From Pelagibacteraceae bacterium (GTDB lineage Bacteria; Pseudomonadota; Alphaproteobacteria; Pelagibacterales; Pelagibacteraceae): a stretch of DNA of 35,486 nt. Position numbers and translations under genes: made by a program. The notes under the pieces were generated by a model. That model did no database searches and was not told the DNA's origin. It was given only the letters and a program-made list of their open reading frames with translations. Numbering within the stretch: position 1 is the first letter of the stretch; every line of letters begins with the position of its first letter. The stretch covers positions 1 to 35,486 of the forward strand of contig VTPD01000010.1 of the NCBI GenBank assembly GCA_008638015.1. Reading direction: 5' to 3'. Shown here piece by piece: positions 10,134 to 21,258 of the stretch.

Positions 10134-10178
10134 TTTTTTTTTTTAATGTTAATTATCAAAAAAAGAGGGACACTTTTC

Positions 10179-10538
10179 ATGAGCACAGCATTAAATCAGC
10201 ATCTAGGTAAAAAATTAAGATTAAGAAGAGTTGCTTTGGGTTTAACTCAAACACAAGTAGCGCAAGCAATTAACGTAACATTTCAACAAATTCAAAAATA
10301 CGAAAAGGGCACAAATGGAGTTTCTTCAGCTAGGCTTTTGCAATTATCGAATTTTTTAAAAGTTCAAATTAAATATTTTTTTGAAGATTTCTCAGAATTT
10401 GAAAATAAAGAGGAAATATCTAATCAGAGTTTGAACTACGCCTTCTTATCAAAGTTGTTTAGTGAACTTGAGCCACAAGAAAAACAAAAAATATTAGAAG
10501 TTTTAAGAAATCAAAAAGAATTTAAGAAAGTAGTTTAG
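10179..10538 (+). CDS. XRE-family helix-turn-helix transcriptional regulator
   Basis: LGKKLRLRRVALGLTQTQVAQAINVTFQQIQKYEKGTNGVSSARLLQLSNFL; start moved to 10179 because of the GAGGGA Shine-Dalgarno-like sequence upstream (ORF track starts at 10146). Confidence 0.9.
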   Translation: MSTALNQHLGKKLRLRRVALGLTQTQVAQAINVTFQQIQKYEKGTNGVSSARLLQLSNFLKVQIKYFFEDFSEFENKEEISNQSLNYAFLSKLFSELEPQEKQKILEVLRNQKEFKKVV

Positions 10539-10546
10539 AGAAATTT

Positions 10547-10622
10547 TGGCTCCTCGAGCAGGACTCGAACCTGCGACCAATTGATTAACAGTCAACTGCT
10601 CTACCAACTGAGCTATCGAGGA
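10547..10622 (-). tRNA. tRNA-Asn(GTT)
   Basis: Minus strand TCCTCGATAGCTCAGTTGGTAGAGCAGTTGACTGTTAATCAATTGGTCGCAGGTTCGAGTCCTGCTCGAGGAGCCA; cloverleaf and encoded CCA. Confidence 0.96.
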
Positions 10623-10668
10623 ATTTTTTACACAATACAAATTTTAATTCTAAAAACAATATAAAAAT

Positions 10669-10742
10669 TGGAGGCCACGTCCAGAATCGAACTGGAATAA
10701 AAGGATTTGCAATCCTCTGCGTAACCATTCCGCCACGTGGCC
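10669..10742 (-). tRNA. tRNA-Cys(GCA)
   Basis: Minus strand GGCCACGTGGCGGAATGG...GGATTGCAAATCC...GGTTCGA-like T-loop...CGTGGCCTCCA; acceptor stem pairs and CCA encoded. Confidence 0.94.
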
Positions 10743-10814
10743 AATAACTGTTTCATATTTAATTAATTTTAAAACGTGTATATATATATTTTAAGAATTT
10801 ATAATCAATACAAC

Positions 10815-11468
10815 ATGAAATTTGAATATCAAAGAAAACAAATGGTTGAAAGCCAATTAAGGGCTAATTTAGTTATTGATGAATCAATTTTAGACTCTTT
10901 TTCCAAAGTTAAACTAGAAAATTTTTTATCAGATAATTTAAAGTCTATTGCCTACATTGACGATAATATCTTTGTAAATCAAGATAGGTTTATTTTGAGA
11001 CCTTTTATTTTGGGAAAATTAATTTCAAATTTAAATTTAAAAAATAATAGCGCTGTTTTAGATATAGGTTCTTGCACCGGTTATAGTTCGGCAATCTTAG
11101 CAAATCTTTTTAAAAAAGTTTATTCAGTTGAAAATGATCAATATTGTTTTGAAGAAAATAAAAAGAATTTATCAAGTGAAAAAATTTTAAATGTTAAATT
11201 ATATAATAATAATTATTTGAACTTAGATTTTGAAGGTATGCAATTTGACAATGTGTTAATTAATGGAGAATTAAATGATGAGCCATTGTTTTTAATAAAT
11301 TTACTAAAACCGAATGGAAAAATAACTGCAATTTTTCGTGATAACAAAAACTCCTTTGCCGTAACTTATATTAAAAAACAAAATTCTTTTGATAAAATTA
11401 GAATTTTTGATGCTTCCTCTCCTTTGTTGATAGATTGTAAAAATAAAGAGCCAGTTTTCACTTTTTAA
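10815..11468 (+). CDS. pcm: Protein-L-isoaspartate O-methyltransferase family
   Basis: FEYQRKQMVESQLRANLV...; VLDIGSCTGYSSAILANLF SAM motif; start at the internal Met (MKFEYQRKQM) preferred over the track start 10776. Confidence 0.85.
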   Translation: MKFEYQRKQMVESQLRANLVIDESILDSFSKVKLENFLSDNLKSIAYIDDNIFVNQDRFILRPFILGKLISNLNLKNNSAVLDIGSCTGYSSAILANLFKKVYSVENDQYCFEENKKNLSSEKILNVKLYNNNYLNLDFEGMQFDNVLINGELNDEPLFLINLLKPNGKITAIFRDNKNSFAVTYIKKQNSFDKIRIFDASSPLLIDCKNKEPVFTF

Positions 11469-11469
11469 T

Positions 11470-14124
11470 ATGAAAAATTTCGGTTTGTATAATCATACAA
11501 AAATAGAAAATAAAATTTATAATTTTTGGGAAAAAAAAAAATTATTTAAGCCCATTAAAAATACAAAAAAAAACAAATACTTTTCAGTAGTAATACCGCC
11601 ACCTAATGTAACCGGCAGTCTTCATATGGGGCATGCTTTGAACAATACAATTCAAGATTTACTTATAAGATTTAAGAGAAATCAAGGTTATGAAACTTTG
11701 TGGCAACCAGGAACTGATCATGCGGGAATTGCAACACAAATGGTTGTTGAGAAACAATTAGCAAAAAAAAATATTGATAAAAAAATACTGGGTCGTGAAG
11801 CATTCATCAAAGAAATATGGAAATGGAAAGATCAGTCTGGAAATGAAATTGTTTCTCAATTAAAAAAACTAGGATCTTCTTGTGATTGGAGTAAAGAGCG
11901 TTTTACAATGGACAAGGGTTTGTCCAGCGCTGTTACAAAAGTATTTGTAGATCTTTATAATAAAAAATTAATTTATAAAGATGTAAAATTAGTTAATTGG
12001 GATCCTGTGCTTCAAACCGCAGTTTCAGATCTTGAGGTTGTTCAAAAAGATGTTGAGGGAAAATTATATTACATAAATTACTCTATTAAAAATTCTGATG
12101 AGCATGTAACCATAGCTACAACAAGACCTGAAACAATGTTTGGTGATACTGCTCTAGCAGTAAATCCAAAAGACAAACGTTACAAACATTTAGTAGGAAA
12201 AAAAGCATTAATACCAATTTTAAATAGGGAAATTGTAATTATTGAAGATATTTACGCCGATCCAGAACAGGGTAGTGGTGTTGTGAAAATTACTCCAGCC
12301 CATGATTTTAATGATTTTTTAGTTGGTGAACGGAATAATCTAGAAAAAATAAATATCTTTTCGAAAGATGCAAAACTAAATAACAATGCTCCAACTAGTT
12401 ATATTGGTTTAGATAGATTTGTTGCTAGAACTAAATTGGTTGAAGAATTAAACGCATTAAATAAACTTGATAAAGTTGAAAATATAAAACATGCTGTTCC
12501 TTACGGAGACAGATCTGATGCTGTTATAGAGCCTTATTTAACGGAGCAGTGGTTTCTAAATGCAAAACATTTAGCAAAAGATGCTATTGCAAATGTAAAA
12601 AATAAAACAACTTCTTTTTTTCCGGAGAATTGGTCTAAGACATATTTTCAATGGATGAATAATATCCAACCTTGGTGCATTTCAAGACAATTATGGTGGG
12701 GACATCAGATACCTGCCTGGTACGATCAGAATGGAAATATATTTGTTGCAACGAATAAAAAGGAAGCCGAAAAAATTGCACAAAAAAAATTACAAAAAAA
12801 AGTAATTTTAAAACAAGATGAAGACGTTTTAGATACTTGGTTTTCTTCTGCATTATGGTCTTTTGCAACTTTTGGTTGGCCTAAAAAAACCTATGAACTA
12901 AAAAGATTTTATAGAACATCAGTCTTAGTCACTGGTTTTGACATCATTTTTTTTTGGGTAGCAAGAATGATGATGATGTCATTATATTTTATGAAAGAGG
13001 TTCCTTTTTCCCATGTATATGTTCATGCTTTAGTAAGGGATGAAAAAGGACAAAAAATGTCCAAGTCAAAAGGTAATGTTATAGATCCATTAGTTTTAAT
13101 AAATGAATATGGCGCAGATGCATTAAGATTTACTTTAATTTCAATGTCTTCACCGGGTAGGGACGTAAAATTATCGAAAGATAGAGTTAATGGTTATAAA
13201 AACTTTGCTACTAAAATTTGGAATATATTTAATTTTTCAAAGTTTAATAAAACTTTTGATGTACCAAAAATTAATATCAAACAAATTAAAAACCCAGTTA
13301 ATTTATGGATATTAAATGAGTTTAAAGAATGCAAAACAAATACAAACAAATGTTTAGAGAGTTATAGGTTTGATGAGGCATCGAAGTATGTATACCAATT
13401 TACTTGGAATGCATTTTGTGATTGGTATATAGAATTTGCAAAACCAATTTTATATTCGGGTGATAAAAAAAATATAAAAGAATTAAAACAAACTATTACT
13501 TTCTTACAATCCGAAATACTTTTATTACTTCATCCATTTATGCCATTTATTACAGAAGAATTATGGCATTTAACAAAATTCAATAAATATTTTCAATCTG
13601 CTTTAATTAGTTACGTTTCTAAAAGTAAATATAATTTGAATTCAATTCAAATAAAAAAAGCAAAAAACATTAACAGTGTAATCGAATTTATTACTCAACT
13701 CAGATCCTTTAAAACTAGTCTTGGAATAAACCCATCAAGTTTTTGTAAAATTTATTTAAATGACACTTCTTCAAAATTTAAAAAAATAATTAATGACAAT
13801 CTTGATATCATCAAACGGTTAGGAAGAATAGAAGAGATAGATTCTACTCAAAATATATCTCAGTCATTCATCAAGACTATATTGGCTGACGAAAATATAA
13901 AAATTCAATTTGATAACAATGTCGATTTACAAGCTCAAAAAATTTTACAAGAAAAGAAACAACAAGAAATATTAAATAAAATTACAATATGTGAAAAAAA
14001 ATTAGAAAATCAAAGTTTTGTTAAAAATGCTCCAAAAAATATTGTTGATAATGAAAGAGAAATGTTGTCAAATTACAAAATAGATCTAGAAAAAATTAAT
14101 ATTATTTTAAGGAGCTTCGTTTAA
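11470..14124 (+). CDS. valS: Valyl-tRNA synthetase
   Basis: [21 protein letters not shown] (HIGH), [29 protein letters not shown] (KMSKS), [10 protein letters not shown]. Confidence 0.97.
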   Translation: MKNFGLYNHTKIENKIYNFWEKKKLFKPIKNTKKNKYFSVVIPPPNVTGSLHMGHALNNTIQDLLIRFKRNQGYETLWQPGTDHAGIATQMVVEKQLAKKNIDKKILGREAFIKEIWKWKDQSGNEIVSQLKKLGSSCDWSKERFTMDKGLSSAVTKVFVDLYNKKLIYKDVKLVNWDPVLQTAVSDLEVVQKDVEGKLYYINYSIKNSDEHVTIATTRPETMFGDTALAVNPKDKRYKHLVGKKALIPILNREIVIIEDIYADPEQGSGVVKITPAHDFNDFLVGERNNLEKINIFSKDAKLNNNAPTSYIGLDRFVARTKLVEELNALNKLDKVENIKHAVPYGDRSDAVIEPYLTEQWFLNAKHLAKDAIANVKNKTTSFFPENWSKTYFQWMNNIQPWCISRQLWWGHQIPAWYDQNGNIFVATNKKEAEKIAQKKLQKKVILKQDEDVLDTWFSSALWSFATFGWPKKTYELKRFYRTSVLVTGFDIIFFWVARMMMMSLYFMKEVPFSHVYVHALVRDEKGQKMSKSKGNVIDPLVLINEYGADALRFTLISMSSPGRDVKLSKDRVNGYKNFATKIWNIFNFSKFNKTFDVPKINIKQIKNPVNLWILNEFKECKTNTNKCLESYRFDEASKYVYQFTWNAFCDWYIEFAKPILYSGDKKNIKELKQTITFLQSEILLLLHPFMPFITEELWHLTKFNKYFQSALISYVSKSKYNLNSIQIKKAKNINSVIEFITQLRSFKTSLGINPSSFCKIYLNDTSSKFKKIINDNLDIIKRLGRIEEIDSTQNISQSFIKTILADENIKIQFDNNVDLQAQKILQEKKQQEILNKITICEKKLENQSFVKNAPKNIVDNEREMLSNYKIDLEKINIILRSFV

Positions 14125-15842
14125 TGACAACATTTGATAAATCTAAACTACCTAGTAGGCACACAACTGTAGGACCGGAAAGAGCTCCTCACCGATCATT
14201 TTATTATGCAATGGATTTGACACGAGAAGATGTTGCAAAACCATTTGTTGGTGTTGTTTCTACATGGAATGAAGCTGCTCCTTGCAATATTGCACTTATG
14301 AGACAGGCTCAAAGTGTAAAAAAAGGTGTTTACGATAATATGGGTATGCCAAGAGAATTTTGTACCATTACTGTTACAGATGGAATTGCCATGGGTCATG
14401 AAGGTATGAAGTCTTCATTAATATCAAGAGAGGTAATAGCTGATTCTACAGAATTAACAGTCCGTGGTCACTGTTATGATGCGCTGGTTGGTGTCGCTGG
14501 ATGTGATAAGTCTTTACCAGGATTAATGATGGCTATGTGTCGTTTGAATGTCCCTAGTGTTTTTATTTATGGTGGATCAATCCTACCAGGGAAATTTAAG
14601 GGCAAAGATGTAACAGTCGTGGATGTGTATGAGGCTGTTGGAATGCACGAAAATGGAAAAATGACTGATGAAGAATTATTGGAATTAGAATTGCATGCTT
14701 GCCCAAGTGCAGGTGCATGCGGTGGTCAATTTACCGCTAATACTATGGCCTGCGTATCAGAGGCCATTGGTTTAGCTTTGCCTTATTCATCTGGAACTCC
14801 TGCTCCTTACGAAGAAAGAGATAAATATGCTTATGAAAGTGGAAAAGCTGTTATGGCATTACTAAAAAATAAAATTAGACCAAGAGACATTGTTACAATT
14901 GAATCCTTAAAAAATGCAGCTGTTATCGTTGCTGCCACAGGCGGGTCTACCAATGCAGCTTTACATTTACCTGCTATTGCAAACGAATGTGGTATTAAAT
15001 TTGATATTATGGATGTCGCAGAAATATTTAAAAAAACTCCATATCTTGCTGATTTAAAGCCAGGAGGAAAATATGTTGCTAAAGACATGTTTGAAGCTGG
15101 TGGCGTTCCTATGCTTCTTAAAACACTATTGGACGGTGGATTTATAAACGGCGATTGTTTAACCGTCACAGGAAAAACTATGGCTGAAAATTTAAAAGAT
15201 GTAAAATTTAATAATAATCAAAAAGTCATGCGTCCATTTGATAATCCTATCACACCAACGGGTGGGGTAGTTGGATTGCAAGGTAATTTGGCACCAGATG
15301 GTGCAATTGTAAAAGTTGCGGGTATGAAAAAACTAAGATTTGAGGGAGTAGCAAAGTGTTTTGATAGTGAAGAAGAAGCTTTTAAAGCTGTGAAAAGTAA
15401 AAATTATAAGAAAGGCGATGTTATTATTATTCGTTATGAAGGACCAAGAGGCGGTCCTGGAATGAGAGAAATGCTTTCAACTACTGCCGCAATTTATGGA
15501 CAAGGCTTGGGTGAAGATGTTGCTTTAATTACAGATGGCCGATTCTCTGGCGCAACTCGAGGATTTTGTATAGGCCATGTTAGTCCCGAGGCATCCATTG
15601 GTGGACCAATAGCTTTATTGAAAGATGGTGATAAAATTATTATTGATGCCGAAAAAGGAACAATTGATGTTGAGCTAGATAAGAGCGTCCTTGATAAGAG
15701 AAGAGAAGAGTGGAAAGCAAAAGAACCAAATTTCAATAGTGGAACTTTGTGGAAGTATAGCCAAACAGTCGGATCAGCAAAAAATGGTGCGGTTACTCAC
15801 CCTGGTGGCTCAAAAGAAAAAAGTTGTTACGCAGACATATAG
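14124..15842 (+). CDS. ilvD: Dihydroxy-acid dehydratase
   Basis: [93 protein letters not shown]. Confidence 0.97.
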   Translation: MTTFDKSKLPSRHTTVGPERAPHRSFYYAMDLTREDVAKPFVGVVSTWNEAAPCNIALMRQAQSVKKGVYDNMGMPREFCTITVTDGIAMGHEGMKSSLISREVIADSTELTVRGHCYDALVGVAGCDKSLPGLMMAMCRLNVPSVFIYGGSILPGKFKGKDVTVVDVYEAVGMHENGKMTDEELLELELHACPSAGACGGQFTANTMACVSEAIGLALPYSSGTPAPYEERDKYAYESGKAVMALLKNKIRPRDIVTIESLKNAAVIVAATGGSTNAALHLPAIANECGIKFDIMDVAEIFKKTPYLADLKPGGKYVAKDMFEAGGVPMLLKTLLDGGFINGDCLTVTGKTMAENLKDVKFNNNQKVMRPFDNPITPTGGVVGLQGNLAPDGAIVKVAGMKKLRFEGVAKCFDSEEEAFKAVKSKNYKKGDVIIIRYEGPRGGPGMREMLSTTAAIYGQGLGEDVALITDGRFSGATRGFCIGHVSPEASIGGPIALLKDGDKIIIDAEKGTIDVELDKSVLDKRREEWKAKEPNFNSGTLWKYSQTVGSAKNGAVTHPGGSKEKSCYADI

Positions 15843-17038
15843 TGAAAATAAAACCAGTTATATTGTGCGGTGGAGCGGGGACAAGACTATTTCCAAAAAA
15901 TTATAATAATGACCCCAAACAATTTATAGATTTTGGTGGTTGGAACTTATTTGAAAAAACTCTTGATAGAGTTAACGACCCTATTTACGATTATCCTTTA
16001 ATTAGCTCTAATTATAAATATGAAAAAATTATAAAAAAAATATTAAAAAAAAATAACATAAAAAAATATAATTTAATTTTAGAACCTTTAAAAAAAAATA
16101 CTGCTCCAGCAATTTTAGCGTCTGCTTTAATTAAAAATATAAGTGACAAACAGCCAATATTATTTTTACCAGCTGATCAATTAATAGATAATAAAAAGTT
16201 ATTTAATAAAACTGTGAGGGTTAACGCAAAAAATTTAACTAGTAATAATATTTGTATCTTTGGTATAAAACCAATTAGTCCTTCGGATCAGTATGGTTAT
16301 TTTTTAACTAATAAAAACTCCAATTTATTAAAGAAATTTATTGAAAAACCAAAAATAAATATCGCTAAACAAATTATTAAAAAAGGAGCCTACTGGAATT
16401 CAGGAATTTTCTTTGTTAGAAAAGACTCTCTTATTTTTCACTATAAAAAATATCAAAAAAATATTTTTTTTAATTGTAATCATTCTATTCAAAAATTAAA
16501 AATAAAGAAATCAACAATTAAGCTTAATAAATTTTACTACAGCAAAGCCAAGGAAATATCATTTGATTACGCAATTTTAGAAAATGCAAAGCATATAATT
16601 GCTGCTAAACTTAATCTAAATTGGTCAGACTTAGGAAGTTGGAGCTCTATTACTTCTTTATTTAATAAAATAAAGCATAAATATTACTCAAAAAAAAATA
16701 CTTTTATTAAACCCTGGGGTAAATATTTTAATTTACATCGTGGCAATTGTTTTTTAATTAAAGAACTTGTTGTTAATAAAAATTCTTCAATAAGCTTGCA
16801 AAAACATAAACATAGAGCTGAACATTGGACAATTGTGAATGGTAAGCCCAAAATCACAATTGATAAAAAAATTATTTTTCCAAAATTATTTCAAACAATT
16901 TATATACCGCTTGGTGCGGTGCATAGAGTAGAAAACAATTTCACTACACCCGTCAAAATAATCGAGGCTCAAGTCGGAAAAATCTTAAAAGAAACAGATA
17001 TCACTAGATACGTTGATCAGTACGGTAGAATTAAATAA
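15842..17038 (+). CDS. manC: Mannose-1-phosphate guanylyltransferase / mannose-6-phosphate isomerase (type II, bifunctional ManC/AlgA-like)
   Basis: VILCGGAGTRLFPKNYNNDPKQF, FIEKPK, YWNSGIFFVRKDS, C-terminal cupin KPWGKYFNLHRG...SLQKHKHRAEHWTIVNG...YIPLGAVHRVEN. GTG start overlaps the ilvD TAG by 1 nt (TAGTG). Confidence 0.9.
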   Translation: MKIKPVILCGGAGTRLFPKNYNNDPKQFIDFGGWNLFEKTLDRVNDPIYDYPLISSNYKYEKIIKKILKKNNIKKYNLILEPLKKNTAPAILASALIKNISDKQPILFLPADQLIDNKKLFNKTVRVNAKNLTSNNICIFGIKPISPSDQYGYFLTNKNSNLLKKFIEKPKINIAKQIIKKGAYWNSGIFFVRKDSLIFHYKKYQKNIFFNCNHSIQKLKIKKSTIKLNKFYYSKAKEISFDYAILENAKHIIAAKLNLNWSDLGSWSSITSLFNKIKHKYYSKKNTFIKPWGKYFNLHRGNCFLIKELVVNKNSSISLQKHKHRAEHWTIVNGKPKITIDKKIIFPKLFQTIYIPLGAVHRVENNFTTPVKIIEAQVGKILKETDITRYVDQYGRIK

Positions 17039-17804
17039 GTACGCATTTAATAGGAGCGTGATCTGAAGGTCTCTCATTTCCCCTTGTATATTTGTCAATC
17101 TCAATTTTTTTTAAATTACCAAGCATATTATCCGAGATTAAAAAGTGATCAATTCTTAAACCTTTGTTTCTTTGCCAGGATCCTTGTTGATAATCCCAGA
17201 AGGTGTATTGTTTAGGTTCTTGATTAAATAAACGCAATCCATCCTTAAAACCAAGATTTAGCAAATCTCTAAATTTTTTTCTAATTTCTAATTTGAATAA
17301 TGCATCATTTAACCAATCGTCAGGGTTATCAACATCGTTTTCATTGGGTATAACGTTGAAATCTCCAGCAATAATAATATTTTTATTTTTTTTGATTTTT
17401 CCTTTAATTAATTTAGCAAATGAATCCATCCATTTTTTTTTGTAATCATACTTTTCTGTATTGATTGGATTACCATTAGGTAGATAGATTGATATTAGTA
17501 GAAAATTATTGTTTTTATAATTTATTTCAGCACAAATATATCTCGATTGTTTTAAAGGATCTTTAAAATTATTAATATCAATTTCTAATTCTTTTTTAGA
17601 TATAATCGCGACACCATTATAAGATTTTTGTCCATTGCTATATGAGTAATATCCTTTTTTTTTAAATTCATCGTATGGAAAATTTTTATCTTCCGTCTTT
17701 ATTTCTTGCAGTAACAAAATATCTATTTTTTCTTTTTTTAAGTAGTTAATAACTTGGTCAACTCTTATTCTTATGGAATTTATATTCCAGCTTGCAATGA
17801 TCAT
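17031..17804 (-). CDS. xthA: Exodeoxyribonuclease III
   Basis: MIIASWNINSIRIRVDQV, DILLLQEIKT, NIIIAGDFNVIP, LRIDHFLIS, RPSDHAPIKCVL. Start chosen at MIIASWN. Confidence 0.94.
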   Translation of the reverse strand: MIIASWNINSIRIRVDQVINYLKKEKIDILLLQEIKTEDKNFPYDEFKKKGYYSYSNGQKSYNGVAIISKKELEIDINNFKDPLKQSRYICAEINYKNNNFLLISIYLPNGNPINTEKYDYKKKWMDSFAKLIKGKIKKNKNIIIAGDFNVIPNENDVDNPDDWLNDALFKLEIRKKFRDLLNLGFKDGLRLFNQEPKQYTFWDYQQGSWQRNKGLRIDHFLISDNMLGNLKKIEIDKYTRGNERPSDHAPIKCVLI

Positions 17805-18115
17805 TAAATAGAAAAAGATGTTCCACACCCACAAGAACTTGTGGCTTTAGGATTTAAGATTTTAAAAGATTTTTCTATTAAGGTATCTACAAAGTCAACT
17901 TTTGACCCATCTATTAACGAAAGACTGGTATTATCAATTATTATACTTTCAAATCTTTGATCATCTTCATTTATGATGTTGTCAATTGAGAATTTGTATT
18001 TAAAACCTGAGCAACCACCGCCCTCGATTGTAATTCTAAAAAAACTTTTAGAACTCTCATTCTTGAGTAGATTTTGAATTTCTAATTTTGCTTTATCTGT
18101 TATTTCTAAATTCAT
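17804..18115 (-). CDS. erpA: Iron-sulfur cluster insertion/assembly protein (ErpA/IscA family)
   Basis: ITIEGGGCSGFKYKF...SSCGCGTSFSI (A-type carrier cysteine motif C...CGC). Confidence 0.9.
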   Translation of the reverse strand: MNLEITDKAKLEIQNLLKNESSKSFFRITIEGGGCSGFKYKFSIDNIINEDDQRFESIIIDNTSLSLIDGSKVDFVDTLIEKSFKILNPKATSSCGCGTSFSI

Positions 18116-18161
18116 CTGTGTTAGTGTATACATTTCTTACAATATTATATTATTTTTTTAA

Positions 18162-19298
18162 ATGAATTCTTCTACGCTAACTTATAATAGTATTTTGAAA
18201 CTATACGCCTCAAATGACGTTAATTTTAGAGGAAGAATTTTTTCTGACAGCAAAAATTTGTATAGATCTGAATATCAGAGAGATAGAGATAGAGTAATAC
18301 ACACTTCTTCCTTTAGGAGGTTAAAGCATAAAACTCAGGTTTTTATTTATCATGAGGGTGACCATTTCAGAACAAGACTTACTCATTCTTTAGAAGTGTC
18401 GCAAATTTCAAGATCGATTGCTAGATACCTTGGTTTGAATGAGGATTTATGTGAAGTATTAAGTTTAGCGCATGACTTAGGACATACGCCTTTTGGTCAT
18501 GCTGGTGAGAATGTTTTATCTGAATGTATGAATAATTATGGAAGTTTTGATCATAATATCCAATCATTAAGAATTCTTACACTTTTAGAAAATCCTTACG
18601 ATGATTTTTTAGGCTTAAATTTATCAATTAACACTATTGATGGTCTTTTAAAACATAACGGTCCCATCCAAGATAAAAAATTAGTACTTGAGCTATTACC
18701 AGATTTAAATAGTTACAAAATTAATTTTGGTAACCATGGATCACTAGAATCACAAATCAGCTCTTTAGCGGATGATATTGCTTACAATAATCACGATATA
18801 GACGACGGACTAAGGGCAAATTTTTTTTCAATAGATGAACTAAAAGAAATTCCAATTTTACAAAATATTATTAGTGAAACTTTAGAAAAAAACTCTGCTA
18901 AAAATAATTATAAATTAATAAGAAAACTAATTGATTATATGGTTACAGATCTCACAGAAAATACAAAAAAAAATATTCACAAATATAATATTAATAAAAT
19001 TGAAGATATTTATAATGCAAAATTATCAATTGCGGACTTTACGGAGGATACAAAAAAACTCATTGCTAATATAAAATTATTTCTTCATGAAAAAATGTAT
19101 AAACATAAGTATATTTTAAAATGGACCAATAAATCTGAAGAAGTAATAAAATTTTTGTTTAATTATTATCTTAAAAATTACAATTTATTAGAAAATAAAA
19201 CAAATAAACTTTTTACTAAAGAAAGAAATATATGTGATTTTATTGCAGGAATGACGGACAAGTATGCTATTGATCAATATAATAATTTAAATAAATGA
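18162..19298 (+). CDS. dgt: Deoxyguanosinetriphosphate triphosphohydrolase-like HD protein
   Basis: RDRDRVIHTSSFRRLKHKTQVFI..GDHFRTRLTHSLEVSQI, LAHDLGHTPFGHAGE, FDHNIQSLRIL. Confidence 0.94.
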   Translation: MNSSTLTYNSILKLYASNDVNFRGRIFSDSKNLYRSEYQRDRDRVIHTSSFRRLKHKTQVFIYHEGDHFRTRLTHSLEVSQISRSIARYLGLNEDLCEVLSLAHDLGHTPFGHAGENVLSECMNNYGSFDHNIQSLRILTLLENPYDDFLGLNLSINTIDGLLKHNGPIQDKKLVLELLPDLNSYKINFGNHGSLESQISSLADDIAYNNHDIDDGLRANFFSIDELKEIPILQNIISETLEKNSAKNNYKLIRKLIDYMVTDLTENTKKNIHKYNINKIEDIYNAKLSIADFTEDTKKLIANIKLFLHEKMYKHKYILKWTNKSEEVIKFLFNYYLKNYNLLENKTNKLFTKERNICDFIAGMTDKYAIDQYNNLNK

Positions 19299-21001
19299 GT
19301 ATTTTTAAGTTCTATAAAGCAAAATTTATTTCCTCATTAACTTCGCAAGGATTTGAATTGAATGACTTTAGTGAAAAATTAAGCGTTGATATACCTAAAC
19401 AAGAAAAATTTGGTGATATTTCATTTAATGCGCCTCTTGTACTTTCTTCATCATTGAAAAAAAATCCTATTATTATAGCCCAAGAAATTTTAGATATTTT
19501 TCTAAAGCAATTTAATGAATTCCAGTCTATTGAAGTTGCAAAACCAGGTTTTATTAATTTTAAATTTAACAATAATTTTTGGCTTAATTATTTGCTTCAA
19601 ATTAGTGACGAAAAAAATTTATTAAAAGATCATTCTAAAAAAATTAATATTGAATACGTTTCAGCAAACCCAACTGGTCCACTACATGTAGGTCATTGCA
19701 GAGGAGCAATATACGGTGATACTTTGGCAAATTTACTAAATTATGTTGGGAATACCGTTACCAAAGAGTATTATATTAATGATTATGGAAACCAAATTCA
19801 TATGTTTTCCAAATCAGTGTACGCAAGAATTTTGGAAATTCAAAAATCTATTAAATTTGATGCCACATCAGGTCTATATCCAGGAGAATATATTAAGGAT
19901 ATTGCTAAATCGATTATTAAAAAAAAATTAATTATATCTTTTGAAAATTATGATCTCATTAAAGAGGATCTTGGCAAGTTTGCTATGCAAGAAGCCATGG
20001 TAATGATTAAGAATGATTTATTATCACTCGGAATAAAGCATGATCTTTTTGTATCTGAGACAGATTTAGTAAATAAAAATAACGTAAATAAAGCAATAAA
20101 AATACTTGAAGATAAAAATTATATTTATACAGGTGTTTTACCAAAGCCAAAGGGCGATGAAAATGAAGACTGGGAACCTAGAGATCAGCTGTTGTTTAAA
20201 TCTACATTGTTCGGAGATGATGTGGATAGAGCATTAAAAAAATCTGATGATACTTGGACATATTTCGCTAACGATGTTGCATATCATTTATACAAACTAG
20301 ATAGAGAGTATGATCAATATATTAATATATTAGGAGCTGATCATGCAGGATATTTAAAGAGACTACAAGCATGTGTTACAGCATTATCTGACAGTAAAGT
20401 AAATTTTGTTTGTAAGGTTTGTCAGTTAGTTAAGCTATATAAATCTGGTGAACCTTATAAAATGTCTAAAAGGGCTGGAGATTTTATCACTGCTAAAGAA
20501 TTAGTAGATGCTGTTGGAAAAGATGCGGTCCGTTTTATGATGATTTATAGAAGTAATGATAGTCAATTAGATTTTGACTTTGATTTGGTAACTGAAAAGT
20601 CAAAAGAAAACCCTGTTTTTTACGTACAGTATGCGACCGCTAGAATTAATTCAATATTGCGAAAAGTAAAAGTAGACAATAATCAAATTACTAAAGATGA
20701 TTTGAGCTTACTGAATTCATCTTATGAATTAGAAATTATTAAAAAATTATCTGTATGGCCAAAATGTTTAGAGTTATCAGCAGTTAATTTGGAGCCACAC
20801 AGAATTCCATATTATTTATATGAACTTTCATCAATGTTTCATTCTTATTGGAATTTAGGAAAAGAAAATAATGATTTTAAAATTGTAGACAATCCAAATA
20901 TAAATTTAGTGAAAGCTAGAGTGTTTTTAATTAATAAAATTTTATTAATATTAAAATCTGGATTGTCAATTTTAAATGTTTCGGCACCAGAAACTATGTA
21001 A
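19295..21001 (+). CDS. argS: Arginyl-tRNA synthetase
   Basis: EYVSANPTGPLHVGHCRGAIYGDTLANLL (HIGH), YKMSKRAGDFITAKELVD (KMSKS). Confidence 0.96.
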   Translation: MSIFKFYKAKFISSLTSQGFELNDFSEKLSVDIPKQEKFGDISFNAPLVLSSSLKKNPIIIAQEILDIFLKQFNEFQSIEVAKPGFINFKFNNNFWLNYLLQISDEKNLLKDHSKKINIEYVSANPTGPLHVGHCRGAIYGDTLANLLNYVGNTVTKEYYINDYGNQIHMFSKSVYARILEIQKSIKFDATSGLYPGEYIKDIAKSIIKKKLIISFENYDLIKEDLGKFAMQEAMVMIKNDLLSLGIKHDLFVSETDLVNKNNVNKAIKILEDKNYIYTGVLPKPKGDENEDWEPRDQLLFKSTLFGDDVDRALKKSDDTWTYFANDVAYHLYKLDREYDQYINILGADHAGYLKRLQACVTALSDSKVNFVCKVCQLVKLYKSGEPYKMSKRAGDFITAKELVDAVGKDAVRFMMIYRSNDSQLDFDFDLVTEKSKENPVFYVQYATARINSILRKVKVDNNQITKDDLSLLNSSYELEIIKKLSVWPKCLELSAVNLEPHRIPYYLYELSSMFHSYWNLGKENNDFKIVDNPNINLVKARVFLINKILLILKSGLSILNVSAPETM

Positions 21002-21258
21002 TGTATTTGAAAGTATTTAAAATTATTTCTTTCTTAGTTTTTATTATTTTTTTTTATTTTCACATCTCCTTTTATGTATCGGATACATTCAAAAATCATG
21101 TTAAGGTTTCTAGAAAAAATCATGACCAATTTATTGAAAATTTCAGTAAAAATCTGAATATAATTCCATCTAAATTAGAGTATAAAAAATTTATAGATAA
21201 TTCTGAATATTTTAAAAAAATTGAAAAACAGCCAAAATTCTGGGAGCTTTTAAAATAA
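21001..21258 (+). CDS. Small hypothetical protein with N-terminal transmembrane segment
   Basis: ATG overlaps the argS stop (TAATG) and its stop overlaps the nagZ start; one hydrophobic N-terminal helix; no recognised family. Confidence 0.7.
   Translation: MYLKVFKIISFLVFIIFFYFHISFYVSDTFKNHVKVSRKNHDQFIENFSKNLNIIPSKLEYKKFIDNSEYFKKIEKQPKFWELLK

Noticed and set aside
14831-15169. 112-aa minus-strand ORF inside ilvD
   Set aside because: Fully antisense to a strongly conserved ilvD coding region; composition reflects the opposite frame and no family is recognised.
15691-15906. 71-aa plus-strand ORF across the ilvD/manC junction
   Set aside because: Out-of-frame with both ilvD and the GTG-started manC, which have strong family matches.
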